Of a stretch of 64,000 bases of DNA, positions 17,290 to 24,878 are shown piece by piece. The position numbers and the translations under genes were made by a program. The notes under the pieces were generated by a model. The model was not told where the DNA came from and did not search any database. It saw nothing but the letters and a program-made list of their open reading frames with translations. Within the stretch, counting starts at the first letter, position 1. Every line of letters begins with the position of its first letter. This stretch comes from Actinomadura sp. NBRC 104412 (GTDB lineage: Bacteria; Actinomycetota; Actinomycetes; Streptosporangiales; Streptosporangiaceae), in assembly GCF_030269515.1 (NCBI RefSeq), contig NZ_BSTM01000005.1, forward strand, positions 226,357 to 290,356, written 5' to 3'.

Positions 17290-18125
17290 CCGAGCGGAGG
17301 GGGCGTGTCGCGCTGAACGTGGCCGGGGTGCTGGTGTTCCTCTTCTCGGTCTTCCCGGTCTTCTGGATGGTGATGACCGCGTTCAAGACCGACGAGGACA
17401 TCAACGCCGACACCCCGCTGCCCGTCCCGCTGCACTGGACGCTGGAGCACTTCCGCGCGGTGATCGACGGGCAGGGCCTGGAGTACGGGATCGCCCACTT
17501 CTTCCTCAACAGCGCGCTGGTGGGGCTGGTCACCGTGCTGGTGGCGGCGCTGATCTCGCTGCTGGCGGCGTACGCGGTGGCGCGTGGGCGGTTCCGTGGC
17601 CGGACGGGCTTCCTCGTCATGCTGATCGTGGTGCAGATGGTGCCGCTGGAGGCGCTGATGCTGCCGCTGATGCTGAACGCGCAGCGGCTGCAACTGCTCA
17701 ACCATCTCGCCGGGGTGATCGTCGTCTACATCGCCTCGTCCCTGGGTTTCGCGATCCTGATGCTGCGCAACTTCGTGGCCGCGATCCCGGTGGAGCTGGA
17801 GGAGGCGGCGGCGCTGGACGGCGCGTCCGGCCGGACGGTCTTCTGGCGGATCACCTTCCCGCTGGTGGCGCCCGGACTGGTGGCGACCAGCATCTTCGCC
17901 TTCGTCAACGCCTGGAACGAGTTCGCGATCGCGTTCGCGTTCCTCAAGGATCAGGAGAAGTATCTGCTGCCGCTCACGCTGTCCTACCACTTCGGCCGGA
18001 CGCAGGTGGAATGGGGCTCGATCATGGCCGCCTCCACGCTGTTCACCATCCCGGTCATGATCTTCTTTCTGGTCGTGCAGCGCCGGATGGCCTCCGGCCT
18101 GGTCGCGGGGGCGGTGAAGGGATGA
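17286..18125 (+). CDS. ABC sugar transporter permease, MalG type
   Basis: 279 residues with six predicted helices; the EAA loop EEAAALDGASGRTVFWRITF begins near residue 172. It starts in the ATGA overlap with the MalF-type gene and its own stop overlaps the GH3 gene start in another ATGA, so three genes are tightly coupled. It is the second channel subunit of the importer. Confidence 0.94.
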   Translation: MTERRGRVALNVAGVLVFLFSVFPVFWMVMTAFKTDEDINADTPLPVPLHWTLEHFRAVIDGQGLEYGIAHFFLNSALVGLVTVLVAALISLLAAYAVARGRFRGRTGFLVMLIVVQMVPLEALMLPLMLNAQRLQLLNHLAGVIVVYIASSLGFAILMLRNFVAAIPVELEEAAALDGASGRTVFWRITFPLVAPGLVATSIFAFVNAWNEFAIAFAFLKDQEKYLLPLTLSYHFGRTQVEWGSIMAASTLFTIPVMIFFLVVQRRMASGLVAGAVKG

Positions 18126-19600
18126 GGCCGGAGAGGGCCGACGGCGAGGTGGCGCGGCTGGCCCGGGGCACGCTGCTGCCCTCGTTCACCGGGGCGGCGC
18201 CGCCGCGCTGGCTGCTGGACGAGCTGGAGCGCGGCCTGGCGGGCGTGACGCTGTTCGCGCTGAACGGCAACGTGCCGAGCGCCGAGGGGCTCGCGGCGCT
18301 CACGGCGGGGCTGCGCAAGGTGGCGGCGCCGCTGGTGGCGATCGACGAGGAGGGCGGGGACGTCACCCGGCTCGGCGGGCACCTGACCGGCAGCCCGTAC
18401 CCGGGGAACGCGGCGCTCGGCGCCGTGGACGACCCGGCGCTGACCCGCCGGGTCTACCGCTCGCTCGGGGCGGAGCTGTCGGAGGTCGGCGTCAACCTCA
18501 ACTTCGCCCCGTCGGTGGACGTCAACACCGAGGCCGGCAACCCGATCATCGGGACCCGGTCGTTCGGCGCGGACGCGGACCTGGTGGCCAGGCACGCGGC
18601 GGCGGCCGTGACGGGGACGCAGGAGGCGGGCGTCGCGGCCTGCGCCAAGCACTTCCCCGGGCACGGCGCGACCGTCGAGGACTCACATCTGGGCGTGCCG
18701 GTCGTGGCGGCCGGGCTCGACCTGCTGGAGCGGCGCGAGCTGCCGCCCTTCCGGGCCGCGATCGAGGCGGGCAGCCGGGTGGTGATGACCGGCCACCTCG
18801 ACCTGCCCGAGATCACCGGCGGCGTCCCGGCCACGCTGTCGCACGCCGCCATCACGGGGCTGTTGCGGGAACGGCTGGGCTACGAGGGCGTGATCGTCAC
18901 CGACGCCCTGGACATGGCCGGGGCCAGCGGGGCCATCGGCATCCCCGAGGCCGGGGTCCGCGCCCTGATCGCGGGGGCGGACCTGCTGTGCCTGGGGCCG
19001 CGTGAGCACGAGGCCAGCACCCGCGCCATCGTCGCCGCCGTGGAGGAGGCCGTGCGCGCCGGGCGGCTCCCGCTGGAACGCCTCCAGGACGCGGCGGAGC
19101 GCACCGGCCGCCTCAAGGACTGGCTGAGCGGCCGGACGCCCGGCGTGGTCGACCGTGCGTCCGGGCTGGAGGCCGCGCGCCGCGCCGTCCGGATCTCGGG
19201 CGCGCTGCCGGAGTGGGCGGCGGGTCCGCACGGGCGGGATCCCGGCGCCGCGCCGCTGGTCGTCCAGCTTGAGGCGACCGGGAACATCGCGGTCGGGCCG
19301 ACGCCGTGGGGGCTGGGCCCGTGGGTGCCCGACCTGGTCCGGGCCGAGGGGTCGGCGGCCGAGGCGGCGTCGGTGCTGGACCGTGCCGACGGCCGGGGGC
19401 TGGTGGTCGTGCTGCGGGACGCGCACCGCCACGCCGGTCAGCGCGCCCTGGCCACCGCCCTGCTGGCGGCCCGTCCCGACGCGGTCCTGGTGGAGATGGG
19501 CCTGCCGGTCTGGCGTCCCGAAGGGGCCGTCCATCTGGCCACCTACGGCGCGGCGCACGCCAACGCGCAGGCCGCCGCGGAACGCCTCGGGTTGGCCTGA
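18122..19600 (+). CDS. GH3 beta-N-acetylhexosaminidase, NagZ-like
   Basis: 492 residues. The N-terminal TIM-barrel part (about 1-330) has the KHFPGHGATVEDSH signature near residue 176, whose Asp/His pair is the NagZ acid/base dyad, and VTDALDMAG near 259 holding the likely nucleophile Asp. A C-terminal alpha/beta domain of about 150 residues follows. There is no signal peptide, so it should act in the cytoplasm on imported GlcNAc-containing oligosaccharides or cell-wall muropeptides. Its ATG overlaps the permease stop, linking uptake with hydrolysis. This context is the best clue that the transporter carries N-acetylglucosaminides, though chitobiose and muropeptide fragments cannot be told apart. 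Confidence 0.9.
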   Translation: MRPERADGEVARLARGTLLPSFTGAAPPRWLLDELERGLAGVTLFALNGNVPSAEGLAALTAGLRKVAAPLVAIDEEGGDVTRLGGHLTGSPYPGNAALGAVDDPALTRRVYRSLGAELSEVGVNLNFAPSVDVNTEAGNPIIGTRSFGADADLVARHAAAAVTGTQEAGVAACAKHFPGHGATVEDSHLGVPVVAAGLDLLERRELPPFRAAIEAGSRVVMTGHLDLPEITGGVPATLSHAAITGLLRERLGYEGVIVTDALDMAGASGAIGIPEAGVRALIAGADLLCLGPREHEASTRAIVAAVEEAVRAGRLPLERLQDAAERTGRLKDWLSGRTPGVVDRASGLEAARRAVRISGALPEWAAGPHGRDPGAAPLVVQLEATGNIAVGPTPWGLGPWVPDLVRAEGSAAEAASVLDRADGRGLVVVLRDAHRHAGQRALATALLAARPDAVLVEMGLPVWRPEGAVHLATYGAAHANAQAAAERLGLA

Positions 19601-19670
19601 ACGGCCGGTTCCAGCCGCCAATATCGGCGGGCAAGCCTGACCAGTCCGATCGGCAAGGGATAATAAACCC

Positions 19671-20135
19671 ATGCGATTGTCCGCCCGGGTCGACTACGCG
19701 TTGCGTGCCGCCGCGGAGCTGGCGGTGGCCGGAAGTCATCCGGTGACCGCGGTGCAGCTCGCCGAGGCTCAGCAGATCCCGCCCAAGTTCCTGGAGAACA
19801 TCCTCGGACAGCTGCGCCGCTCCGGACTCGTCCGCAGCCAGCGCGGCCCGGAGGGCGGCTACTGGCTGGCCCGGCCGGCCGGCGAGATCTCCATGGCCGA
19901 CATCATCCGCGCCATCGACGGACCCCTGCTCGGCGTGCGGGGCGAGCGTCCCGAGCGCGTCGGGTACGAGGGGCCGGCGCGGTCCCTGCAGGAGGTGTGG
20001 ATCGCGCTGCGCGCCAGCGAGCGGGCGATCCTCGAACAGGTGACCCTGGGGCACATCGCCGCCGGTGAGCTGCCTCCCGCCGTCCGCAAGCTCACCGAGG
20101 ACCCGGCGGCCTGGGAAAGCCCGTCCTTCATCTGA
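19671..20135 (+). CDS. Rrf2-family transcriptional regulator without Fe-S cysteines
   Basis: 154 residues starting MRLSARVDYALRAAAELAVA, with an N-terminal winged helix (VTAVQLAEAQQIPPKFLENI, then RGPEGGYWLARPA) typical of Rrf2. IscR and NsrR hold an iron-sulfur cluster through conserved cysteines in the C-terminal half; this protein has no cysteine at all, so it must sense something else, as in CymR-type members. A small dyad CCGCC-N6-GGCGG at about 19617 lies just upstream and may be its operator. The endonuclease gene follows within 35 bp and may be co-transcribed. Confidence 0.9.
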   Translation: MRLSARVDYALRAAAELAVAGSHPVTAVQLAEAQQIPPKFLENILGQLRRSGLVRSQRGPEGGYWLARPAGEISMADIIRAIDGPLLGVRGERPERVGYEGPARSLQEVWIALRASERAILEQVTLGHIAAGELPPAVRKLTEDPAAWESPSFI

Positions 20136-20169
20136 TCCGTCGGTATCCGATCGGTCTGGGGCGCCGGAG

Positions 20170-20964
20170 TTGCCGGAAGGCGATGTCGTCTGGTTGACCG
20201 CCCGGCGCCTGCGCGACGCGCTCACCGGGCGGGTCCTGACGCTGTCGGACTTCCGCGTCCCCCGCCACGCCACCGTCGACCTGCGGGGACGCGCCGTCCG
20301 GGAGGTCGCCTCGCGCGGCAAGCACCTGCTGATCAGGGTGGAGGGCGGGGTCACCGTCCACTCGCACCTGCTCATGGAGGGGCGCTGGCGCGTCCGGGAG
20401 GCCGGGCCGCGCCCGCCGCGCGACCACACGTTGCGCGTCGTCCTGGCGAACGAGGAGTGGCAGGCCCTCGGCTACTCGCTCGGCGTCCTCGAGGTCTTCG
20501 CCACCTCCGAGGAGGAGGCCCGGGTCCTCGGCCGGCTGGGGCCCGATCTGCTCGACCCCGGATGGTCGGCCGAGCTCGTGGCCGAGGCGGTGCGGCGGCT
20601 GTCCGAGCGGCCGGAACGCGCGATCGGCGAGGCGCTGCTCGACCAGAGCCGCCTGGCGGGGATCGGCAACGTCTACAAGGCCGAGATCCTGTTCCTGCGG
20701 GGCGTCCACCCCTGGACGCCGGCGCGGGACGTGCCCGACCTGCCGGGCGTCGTCGGCCTCTCCCATCGCCTCCTGGACGCCAACAAGGACCGGTACGGCC
20801 ACATCACCACCGGCGACCGGCGTCCGGGACGCGAGCACTGGGTGTACGGGCGCGCGGGCCGTCCCTGCCGGCGCTGCGGGACCCGGATCCGGCGTGCCGA
20901 CCAGGCGTCGGACGCGGGCGACCGCTCCACGTTCTGGTGCCCCCGCTGCCAGCCGGAACCCTAG
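20170..20964 (+). CDS. nei: Fpg/Nei-family DNA glycosylase, endonuclease VIII (Nei2 type)
   Basis: 264 residues. After initiator removal the protein begins PEGDVVWLTARRLRDAL; Pro2 is the Schiff-base nucleophile and Glu3 the acid, which fixes TTG 20170 as the start despite a poor ribosome site. A basic SRGKHLLIR segment near residue 52 carries the conserved lysine, LLDQSRLAGIGNVYKAEILF is the helix-two-turn-helix, and the C-terminal zinc finger is CRRC...CPRC. Such enzymes remove oxidised bases and cut the abasic strand. It follows an Rrf2 regulator closely. Confidence 0.93.
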   Translation: MPEGDVVWLTARRLRDALTGRVLTLSDFRVPRHATVDLRGRAVREVASRGKHLLIRVEGGVTVHSHLLMEGRWRVREAGPRPPRDHTLRVVLANEEWQALGYSLGVLEVFATSEEEARVLGRLGPDLLDPGWSAELVAEAVRRLSERPERAIGEALLDQSRLAGIGNVYKAEILFLRGVHPWTPARDVPDLPGVVGLSHRLLDANKDRYGHITTGDRRPGREHWVYGRAGRPCRRCGTRIRRADQASDAGDRSTFWCPRCQPEP

Positions 20965-21051
20965 GGTCACCGCAGGCCGGATGGGCCGCATCCTGTCGGC
21001 GTGGCGCGCGGGGGCGTTGAGCCGCGGGACGGGAGGCGACACAGTGGGGCG

Positions 21052-22207
21052 ATGAGCCAGGAACTCGTGGAAAGGCTCGTGGCCGAGTTGACGGCCGCCG
21101 GACGGCTCACCGATCCGCGGTGGGCCGAGGCGCTGCGCGCCGTGCCGAGGCATCTGTTCGTCCCGGACGTGGCGTGGGCCGTGTTCGACCGGCCGGGGGC
21201 CGATGGCGCGGCGATCGACCGGAACGCCGACCCGGACCGCTGGCTGGACGTGGTCTACTCCGACACGGCGATCGCCACGCAGGTGGACGACGGCGCGGGC
21301 GACCCCGGGACGTGCTCGGGGACCTGGACCAGCTCGTGCTCCACGCCCGGCATCGTGGCGATCTTCCTGGAGCTGCTGCGCCCGCTCGACCATCACCGCG
21401 TGCTGGAGATCGGCACGGGGACGGGCTGGACGTCGGCGCTGCTGTCGTGGCGGCTGGGCGGAGGCAACGTCACCTCCGTGGAGATCGACGAGGCGATCGC
21501 GGAGCGGGCGGCGGCGAACGTGGCCGCCGCGGGACAGGCGCCCAGGCTGGTGCGCGGGGACGGCGAGCGGGGCCATGCGGACGGCGCGCCCTATGACAGG
21601 GTGCATGTGACCTGCGGTGTCGAGCGCGTCCCCTACCCGTGGGTGGAGCAGTGCCGCCCCGGCGGCGTGATCGTCATGCCGTGGCTCCCGGGCTGGAACA
21701 TGGGGCATATCGCCCGGCTCACCGCGGCCGGGGACGGCACGGCGAGCGGGCGCCTCACCGGCCAGGCCGGGTTCATGATGCTGCGGTCGCAGCGGCGCCC
21801 GCCCGGCCCTCCGGCGGACGCGGACACCGGCGCGGCCGAGGAGTCGGCGACACGGCTCGACCCGCGGATCCTGATCGGGGACGCCCAGGGCGCCGATGTG
21901 GCGATAACGGCGCTCGTCCCGGGCGTCCGGACGGCTCTCAGCCCGGCGGCGGACGGTTCGATGCGCGTGTGGGCGATCGAGACGGCCGGCGGCTCATGGG
22001 CCGCCGTCGACTTCACGCCCGGCCGGGACGACTTCCGCGTCCTCCAGTACGGGCCGCGCCCTCTGGGACGAGATCGGGACCGCCTACACGACCTGGGTCA
22101 GGTGGGGGCAGCCGGAACGGGAACGCTTCGGTCTCACCGTCACGCCCGATGAGCAGCGCGTCTGGCTCGACCATCCCGGCAGACCGGTGGGGACGACCGC
22201 CCGGTGA
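21052..22207 (+). pseudogene. PCMT-like SAM methyltransferase with a C-terminal frameshift
   Basis: The first 336 or so codons encode a protein-L-isoaspartate methyltransferase-like protein: VPRHLFVPDVAW near residue 37 and the SAM motif VLEIGTGTGWTSALL near 117. At about 22057-22061 the frame breaks. Frame 0 reads on as unrelated RDRDRLHDLG and stops at 22152, whereas the +1 frame reads LWDEIGTAYTTWVRWGQPER then FGLTVTPDEQRVWLDHPG to a stop at 22207, which is the usual end of such proteins. A loss of two bases from a CGCCGC run would explain it. It may be a real mutation or a base-call error. The gene may still make a nearly full-length protein with a wrong tail. Confidence 0.75.
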
Positions 22208-22248
22208 CCCTCGCGGACGTTGACGCGGCCGTCCGCCGTCCCCCAAGA

Positions 22249-22276
22249 TGAACACATGTTCATGAACGAGTGTTCA
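22249..22276. promoter_or_regulatory. Two abutting GAAC-N4-GTTC palindromes (LexA- or TetR-type operators)
   Basis: TGAACACATGTTCA (22249-22262) is directly followed by TGAACGAGTGTTCA (22263-22276). Both have the GAAC-RNRY-GTTC core of Gram-positive LexA boxes but T/A flanks instead of C/G. They end 14 bp before the methyltransferase start, so a bound protein would block transcription or initiation. A TetR-type regulator encoded elsewhere is the main alternative. Confidence 0.65.
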
Positions 22277-22290
22277 TTTAGGAGCGGGCG

Positions 22291-23148
22291 ATGACCGTCC
22301 ACAACACCGAACAGTTCGAGGCGTGGAACGGGGACGAGGGCCAGGTCTGGGCCGCGGGCGGGCCGGGGGGCAGGGACGTCGAGGATCCGGACGCCGAGCT
22401 CACCCGCCGCCTCCTGGACGCCGCCCTCGTCGGCGGCCGGGATCGGGTGCTCGACATCGGGTGCGGTACGGGTGACACCACCCTGATGGCCGCGTCCCGT
22501 GCACCGGAGGGCCACGCCCTGGGGCTGGACCTGTCCGGCCCGATGCTGGACGAGGCGCGGAAGGCGGCGTCCGGGCGAGGCAACGTCACCTTCGAGCAGG
22601 GGGATGCCCAGGTGCACCCGCTGCCCGACGGCGGCTTCGACGTGGCCGTCAGCCGGCACGGCGTGATGTTCTTCGCCGATCCCGTCGCCGCGTTCGCCAA
22701 CGTCCGGAGGGCGCTGCGCCCCGGCGGGAGGCTCGCCTTCATCTGCCCGCAGCCGCCGGAGTTCTGCGCCTGGTACGTGGTGCCGGTCGCGGCCTTGCTG
22801 GGCATGCCACCGGAACCGCCGGAGGGCGTGGTCGCCGCCTACCCCGGCCCCGCGCCCGCGATGTTCTCCCTCTCCGAGCGCGACCGGGTCGGGGACGTGC
22901 TGGGCCGCGCCGGTCTCACCCAGGTGTCGATCGAGGCGATCCACGTCCCGCACCGCTTCGGCGCGACGGCCGCCGACGCCGCCGACGCCTTCCTGGCCAG
23001 CGGTCCCACCCGCTACATCGTCGAGCGGGACGACACGCTGACCTGGGACGAGGCCCGTCGGCGGCTCCGCGCCGCCCTGGCACCGTACGAGGGGCCGGGC
23101 GGGGTGCTGCTGCCCGCCGCGCAATGGCTGGTCACGGCCGGACGCTGA
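22291..23148 (+). CDS. Class I SAM-dependent methyltransferase
   Basis: 285 residues with SAM motif I RVLDIGCGTGDTTL near residue 51, GLDLSGPMLDEAR (motif II), FEQGDAQVHPLPDGGFDVAV and ALRPGGRLAFICPQPPEFCA, all typical of UbiE/COQ5-like methyltransferases. The substrate is unknown. An AGGAG ribosome site precedes the ATG. Two tandem palindromes immediately upstream imply tight repression. A 12-codon reading frame (22256-22294, MFMNECSFRSGR) overlaps the start codon as ATGA and could act as a leader peptide. The 3' end overlaps the convergent lipoprotein gene by 17 bp. Confidence 0.9.
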   Translation: MTVHNTEQFEAWNGDEGQVWAAGGPGGRDVEDPDAELTRRLLDAALVGGRDRVLDIGCGTGDTTLMAASRAPEGHALGLDLSGPMLDEARKAASGRGNVTFEQGDAQVHPLPDGGFDVAVSRHGVMFFADPVAAFANVRRALRPGGRLAFICPQPPEFCAWYVVPVAALLGMPPEPPEGVVAAYPGPAPAMFSLSERDRVGDVLGRAGLTQVSIEAIHVPHRFGATAADAADAFLASGPTRYIVERDDTLTWDEARRRLRAALAPYEGPGGVLLPAAQWLVTAGR

Positions 23149-23662
23149 GCCTCCCGTCCGCGACGACGATCTGTGCCTGGGGAGCGCCGGCGCCACACTC
23201 CCTGCCGTTCGGGTACGTGACGTGCGGCGTGACGCCGATCTTCCGGTCGAGCAGTTCGGCGCCGGCCGCGTCCCGGAGCACCACGGTGACCTGAACGGGC
23301 GTGGTGGGGAGGCCGGTCACGTCGGCGAACCCGTGCTTTCCTCCGTCCGGGGAGGCGATCGCGCCGCACGAGTCCTCCGGCGCGTCACCGGTGCAGCCGG
23401 CCGGCACCGCCGTCGTCGACGGCATGAGCTCGATCTCCCGCTCCTGGCACGCCCCATTCCAGCAGACCGTCATGGCGGCTTCGCCGACCTTCGCCGCGTA
23501 CGGGGCGGGGATGTCGAGCCCGATCCCCTCCCTGGACCCGATGCCCCCGCAGGCGCGTCCGCCCGCGCTCGTACCACCGCACGCGGTCACGACGGCGAGG
23601 ACCATGGCCGGCCAGGCGGCGGCGCGCAGGCCACCGAGACCCTTACGACGGTACGAGCGCAT
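23132..23662 (-). CDS. Hypothetical secreted lipoprotein
   Basis: 176 residues. A basic start and hydrophobic stretch (WPAMVLAVVTAC) end in a lipobox, so this should be an exported, lipid-anchored protein. The mature part has several cysteines (CGGIG, VCWNGACQERE, CTGDAPEDSCG, ECGAG) that could form disulfides. No family recognised. Start ATG 23662 is the one that gives a proper signal peptide. It lies downstream of dps, on the same strand. Confidence 0.72.
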   Translation of the reverse strand: MRSYRRKGLGGLRAAAWPAMVLAVVTACGGTSAGGRACGGIGSREGIGLDIPAPYAAKVGEAAMTVCWNGACQEREIELMPSTTAVPAGCTGDAPEDSCGAIASPDGGKHGFADVTGLPTTPVQVTVVLRDAAGAELLDRKIGVTPHVTYPNGRECGAGAPQAQIVVADGRLSVRP

Positions 23663-23684
23663 TCCACTTGGACGCGATGCACGC

Positions 23685-23717
23685 CCTGAGGGTTCCCCGG
23701 GGAGCGAAGCCCTCAGG
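23685..23717. terminator. Possible dps terminator stem-loop
   Basis: 8 bp arms CCTGAGGG and CCCTCAGG around a 17-base loop lie 17 bp past the dps stop on the minus strand. No T-run follows, so this is a weak call. Confidence 0.35.
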
Positions 23718-23733
23718 CGTCGCGATCGCGGGC

Positions 23734-24207
23734 TCAGTCGGCGATCTGGGCCTGGAACATCCAGTGCTGCTTCTCCAGGGCCGCCACGATCTCGATGAAC
23801 AGATCCTGGGTGACCTTGTCCGGCTCGTCGGTCACCTCGACCCGCTCCCGGAACCGCTCGACAAGCCGCGCGAGCGTGTCGGTAATCGTGGCCACCACCT
23901 TGTCGTCGGCCAGGTAACCCGCCTCCGGCTGCGGGAGGACGGTACGGTCGGCGACGGTGCGGGCACGGCCGTCCGGGTTCACCCCGATCGCGATCGCGCG
24001 CTCGGCGACCTCGTCCTGGTACTGGCGGGCGAGGTCGACGACCTCGTCCAGATGCTCGTGGACGACCTTGAAGTTCCGGCCGACGAGGTTCCAGTGCGCC
24101 TGCTTGGCCACCAACGCCAGATCGATCAGGTCGACGAGCGAGGTCTGGAGGGCGTCGCCCACCGTCTTCTGGGCCGCTTCCGTGAGAGGGCTCTTGACCG
24201 CCACCAT
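23734..24207 (-). CDS. dps: Dps-family DNA-protecting ferritin-like protein
   Basis: 157 residues. The motif AHWNLVGRNFKVVHEHLDEVVD holds the His...His...Asp pattern of the Dps ferroxidase site made between subunits. Dps forms dodecamers that store iron and protect DNA from peroxide in stress or stationary phase. The ATG at 24207 is chosen because GGAAGGAG lies eight bases upstream and homologs start near this point; a longer frame is open upstream. A perfect TGTTCATGAACA palindrome 27-38 bp upstream is a probable operator. Confidence 0.93.
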   Translation of the reverse strand: MVAVKSPLTEAAQKTVGDALQTSLVDLIDLALVAKQAHWNLVGRNFKVVHEHLDEVVDLARQYQDEVAERAIAIGVNPDGRARTVADRTVLPQPEAGYLADDKVVATITDTLARLVERFRERVEVTDEPDKVTQDLFIEIVAALEKQHWMFQAQIAD

Positions 24208-24233
24208 GATTCGGCTCCTTCCGCATCGTTGCG

Positions 24234-24245
24234 TGTTCATGAACA
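24234..24245. promoter_or_regulatory. Perfect 12 bp palindrome upstream of dps
   Basis: TGTTCATGAACA lies in the 5' region of dps. Eleven of its twelve bases (TGTTCATGAAC) recur at 22257-22267, inside the tandem operator of the methyltransferase gene, hinting at a shared regulator. GTTG/CAAC flanks extend the symmetry imperfectly. Confidence 0.6.
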
Positions 24246-24356
24246 ACAACGGAAGGCTCCCCGGTAATACCGGGATCATTCGTGAAGCCGCCCACACGGC
24301 GCCGGCACACGGCCGTACGCGCAGGCCACACGGCCGGGCCGGAGGAAAATCCGCCG

Positions 24357-24746
24357 TCAGGCGGCCACCATGTCGGCCCGGAACTCGTCCGCGATGCCCT
24401 CCGGGGTGGCCGGGATGCTCTCGGACATGCTCTCGGACATGGTCTCGTCGATGCGCTCGTCGGCGAGGCGCTCATGCTCGGGCGCGCCGGCCATGACGGG
24501 CTCGTGCTGCAGCTCGGCCAGCGCGAGCTGGTCGGCCACCTCCCGCAGAACGTGCGAGAGCGGCACACCCAGCGCCTTGCAGATCGAGGCCAGCAGTTCC
24601 GAGGACGCCTCTTTCTGCCCGCGCTCGACCTCGGAGAGATAGCCGAGGGAGACCCGCGCCGCCGCGGACACCTCACGGAGGGTGCGTCCCTGGCGCAGCC
24701 GCAGCTGCCGCAGTACATCACCGAGCAGCCCGCGAAGCAGGACCAT
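24357..24746 (-). CDS. clgR: ClgR, XRE-family activator of clp protease genes
   Basis: 129 residues. The helix-turn-helix at about 17-40 ([20 protein letters not shown]) and the following [13 protein letters not shown] are characteristic of actinobacterial ClgR, which activates clpP, clpC and lon genes on protein stress. Start ATG 24746 follows GGAGGGAGC. The protein ends MVAA; in Streptomyces ClgR/PopR a terminal Ala-Ala pair is the signal for degradation by the Clp protease it controls, and the same tail is seen here. A MSESMSES repeat occurs near the C-terminus. A ClgR-box-like sequence lies about 85 bp upstream. It sits immediately downstream of cinA, a usual actinomycete position. Confidence 0.92.
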   Translation of the reverse strand: MVLLRGLLGDVLRQLRLRQGRTLREVSAAARVSLGYLSEVERGQKEASSELLASICKALGVPLSHVLREVADQLALAELQHEPVMAGAPEHERLADERIDETMSESMSESIPATPEGIADEFRADMVAA

Positions 24747-24830
24747 CGTCTCGCTCCCTCCCTCAGTTCGGACCGTCTTGGGTTCCACCGTACCCGCCTG
24801 AGACGTGACCGTGGCAGACCGTGGATTTCG

Positions 24831-24848
24831 TGTTCGCTGGAAACGTAA
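24831..24848. promoter_or_regulatory. Candidate ClgR autoregulatory box
   Basis: TGTTCGCTGGAAACGTAA resembles the published ClgR box (CGC-N5-GCG with A/T flanks) with an imperfect second half (ACG for GCG). It lies in the short cinA-clgR gap, in the right place for the autoregulation known for ClgR. Confidence 0.42.
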
Positions 24849-24878
24849 CGCTGTAATCAGTTGAACCCTTCTCGAAGG

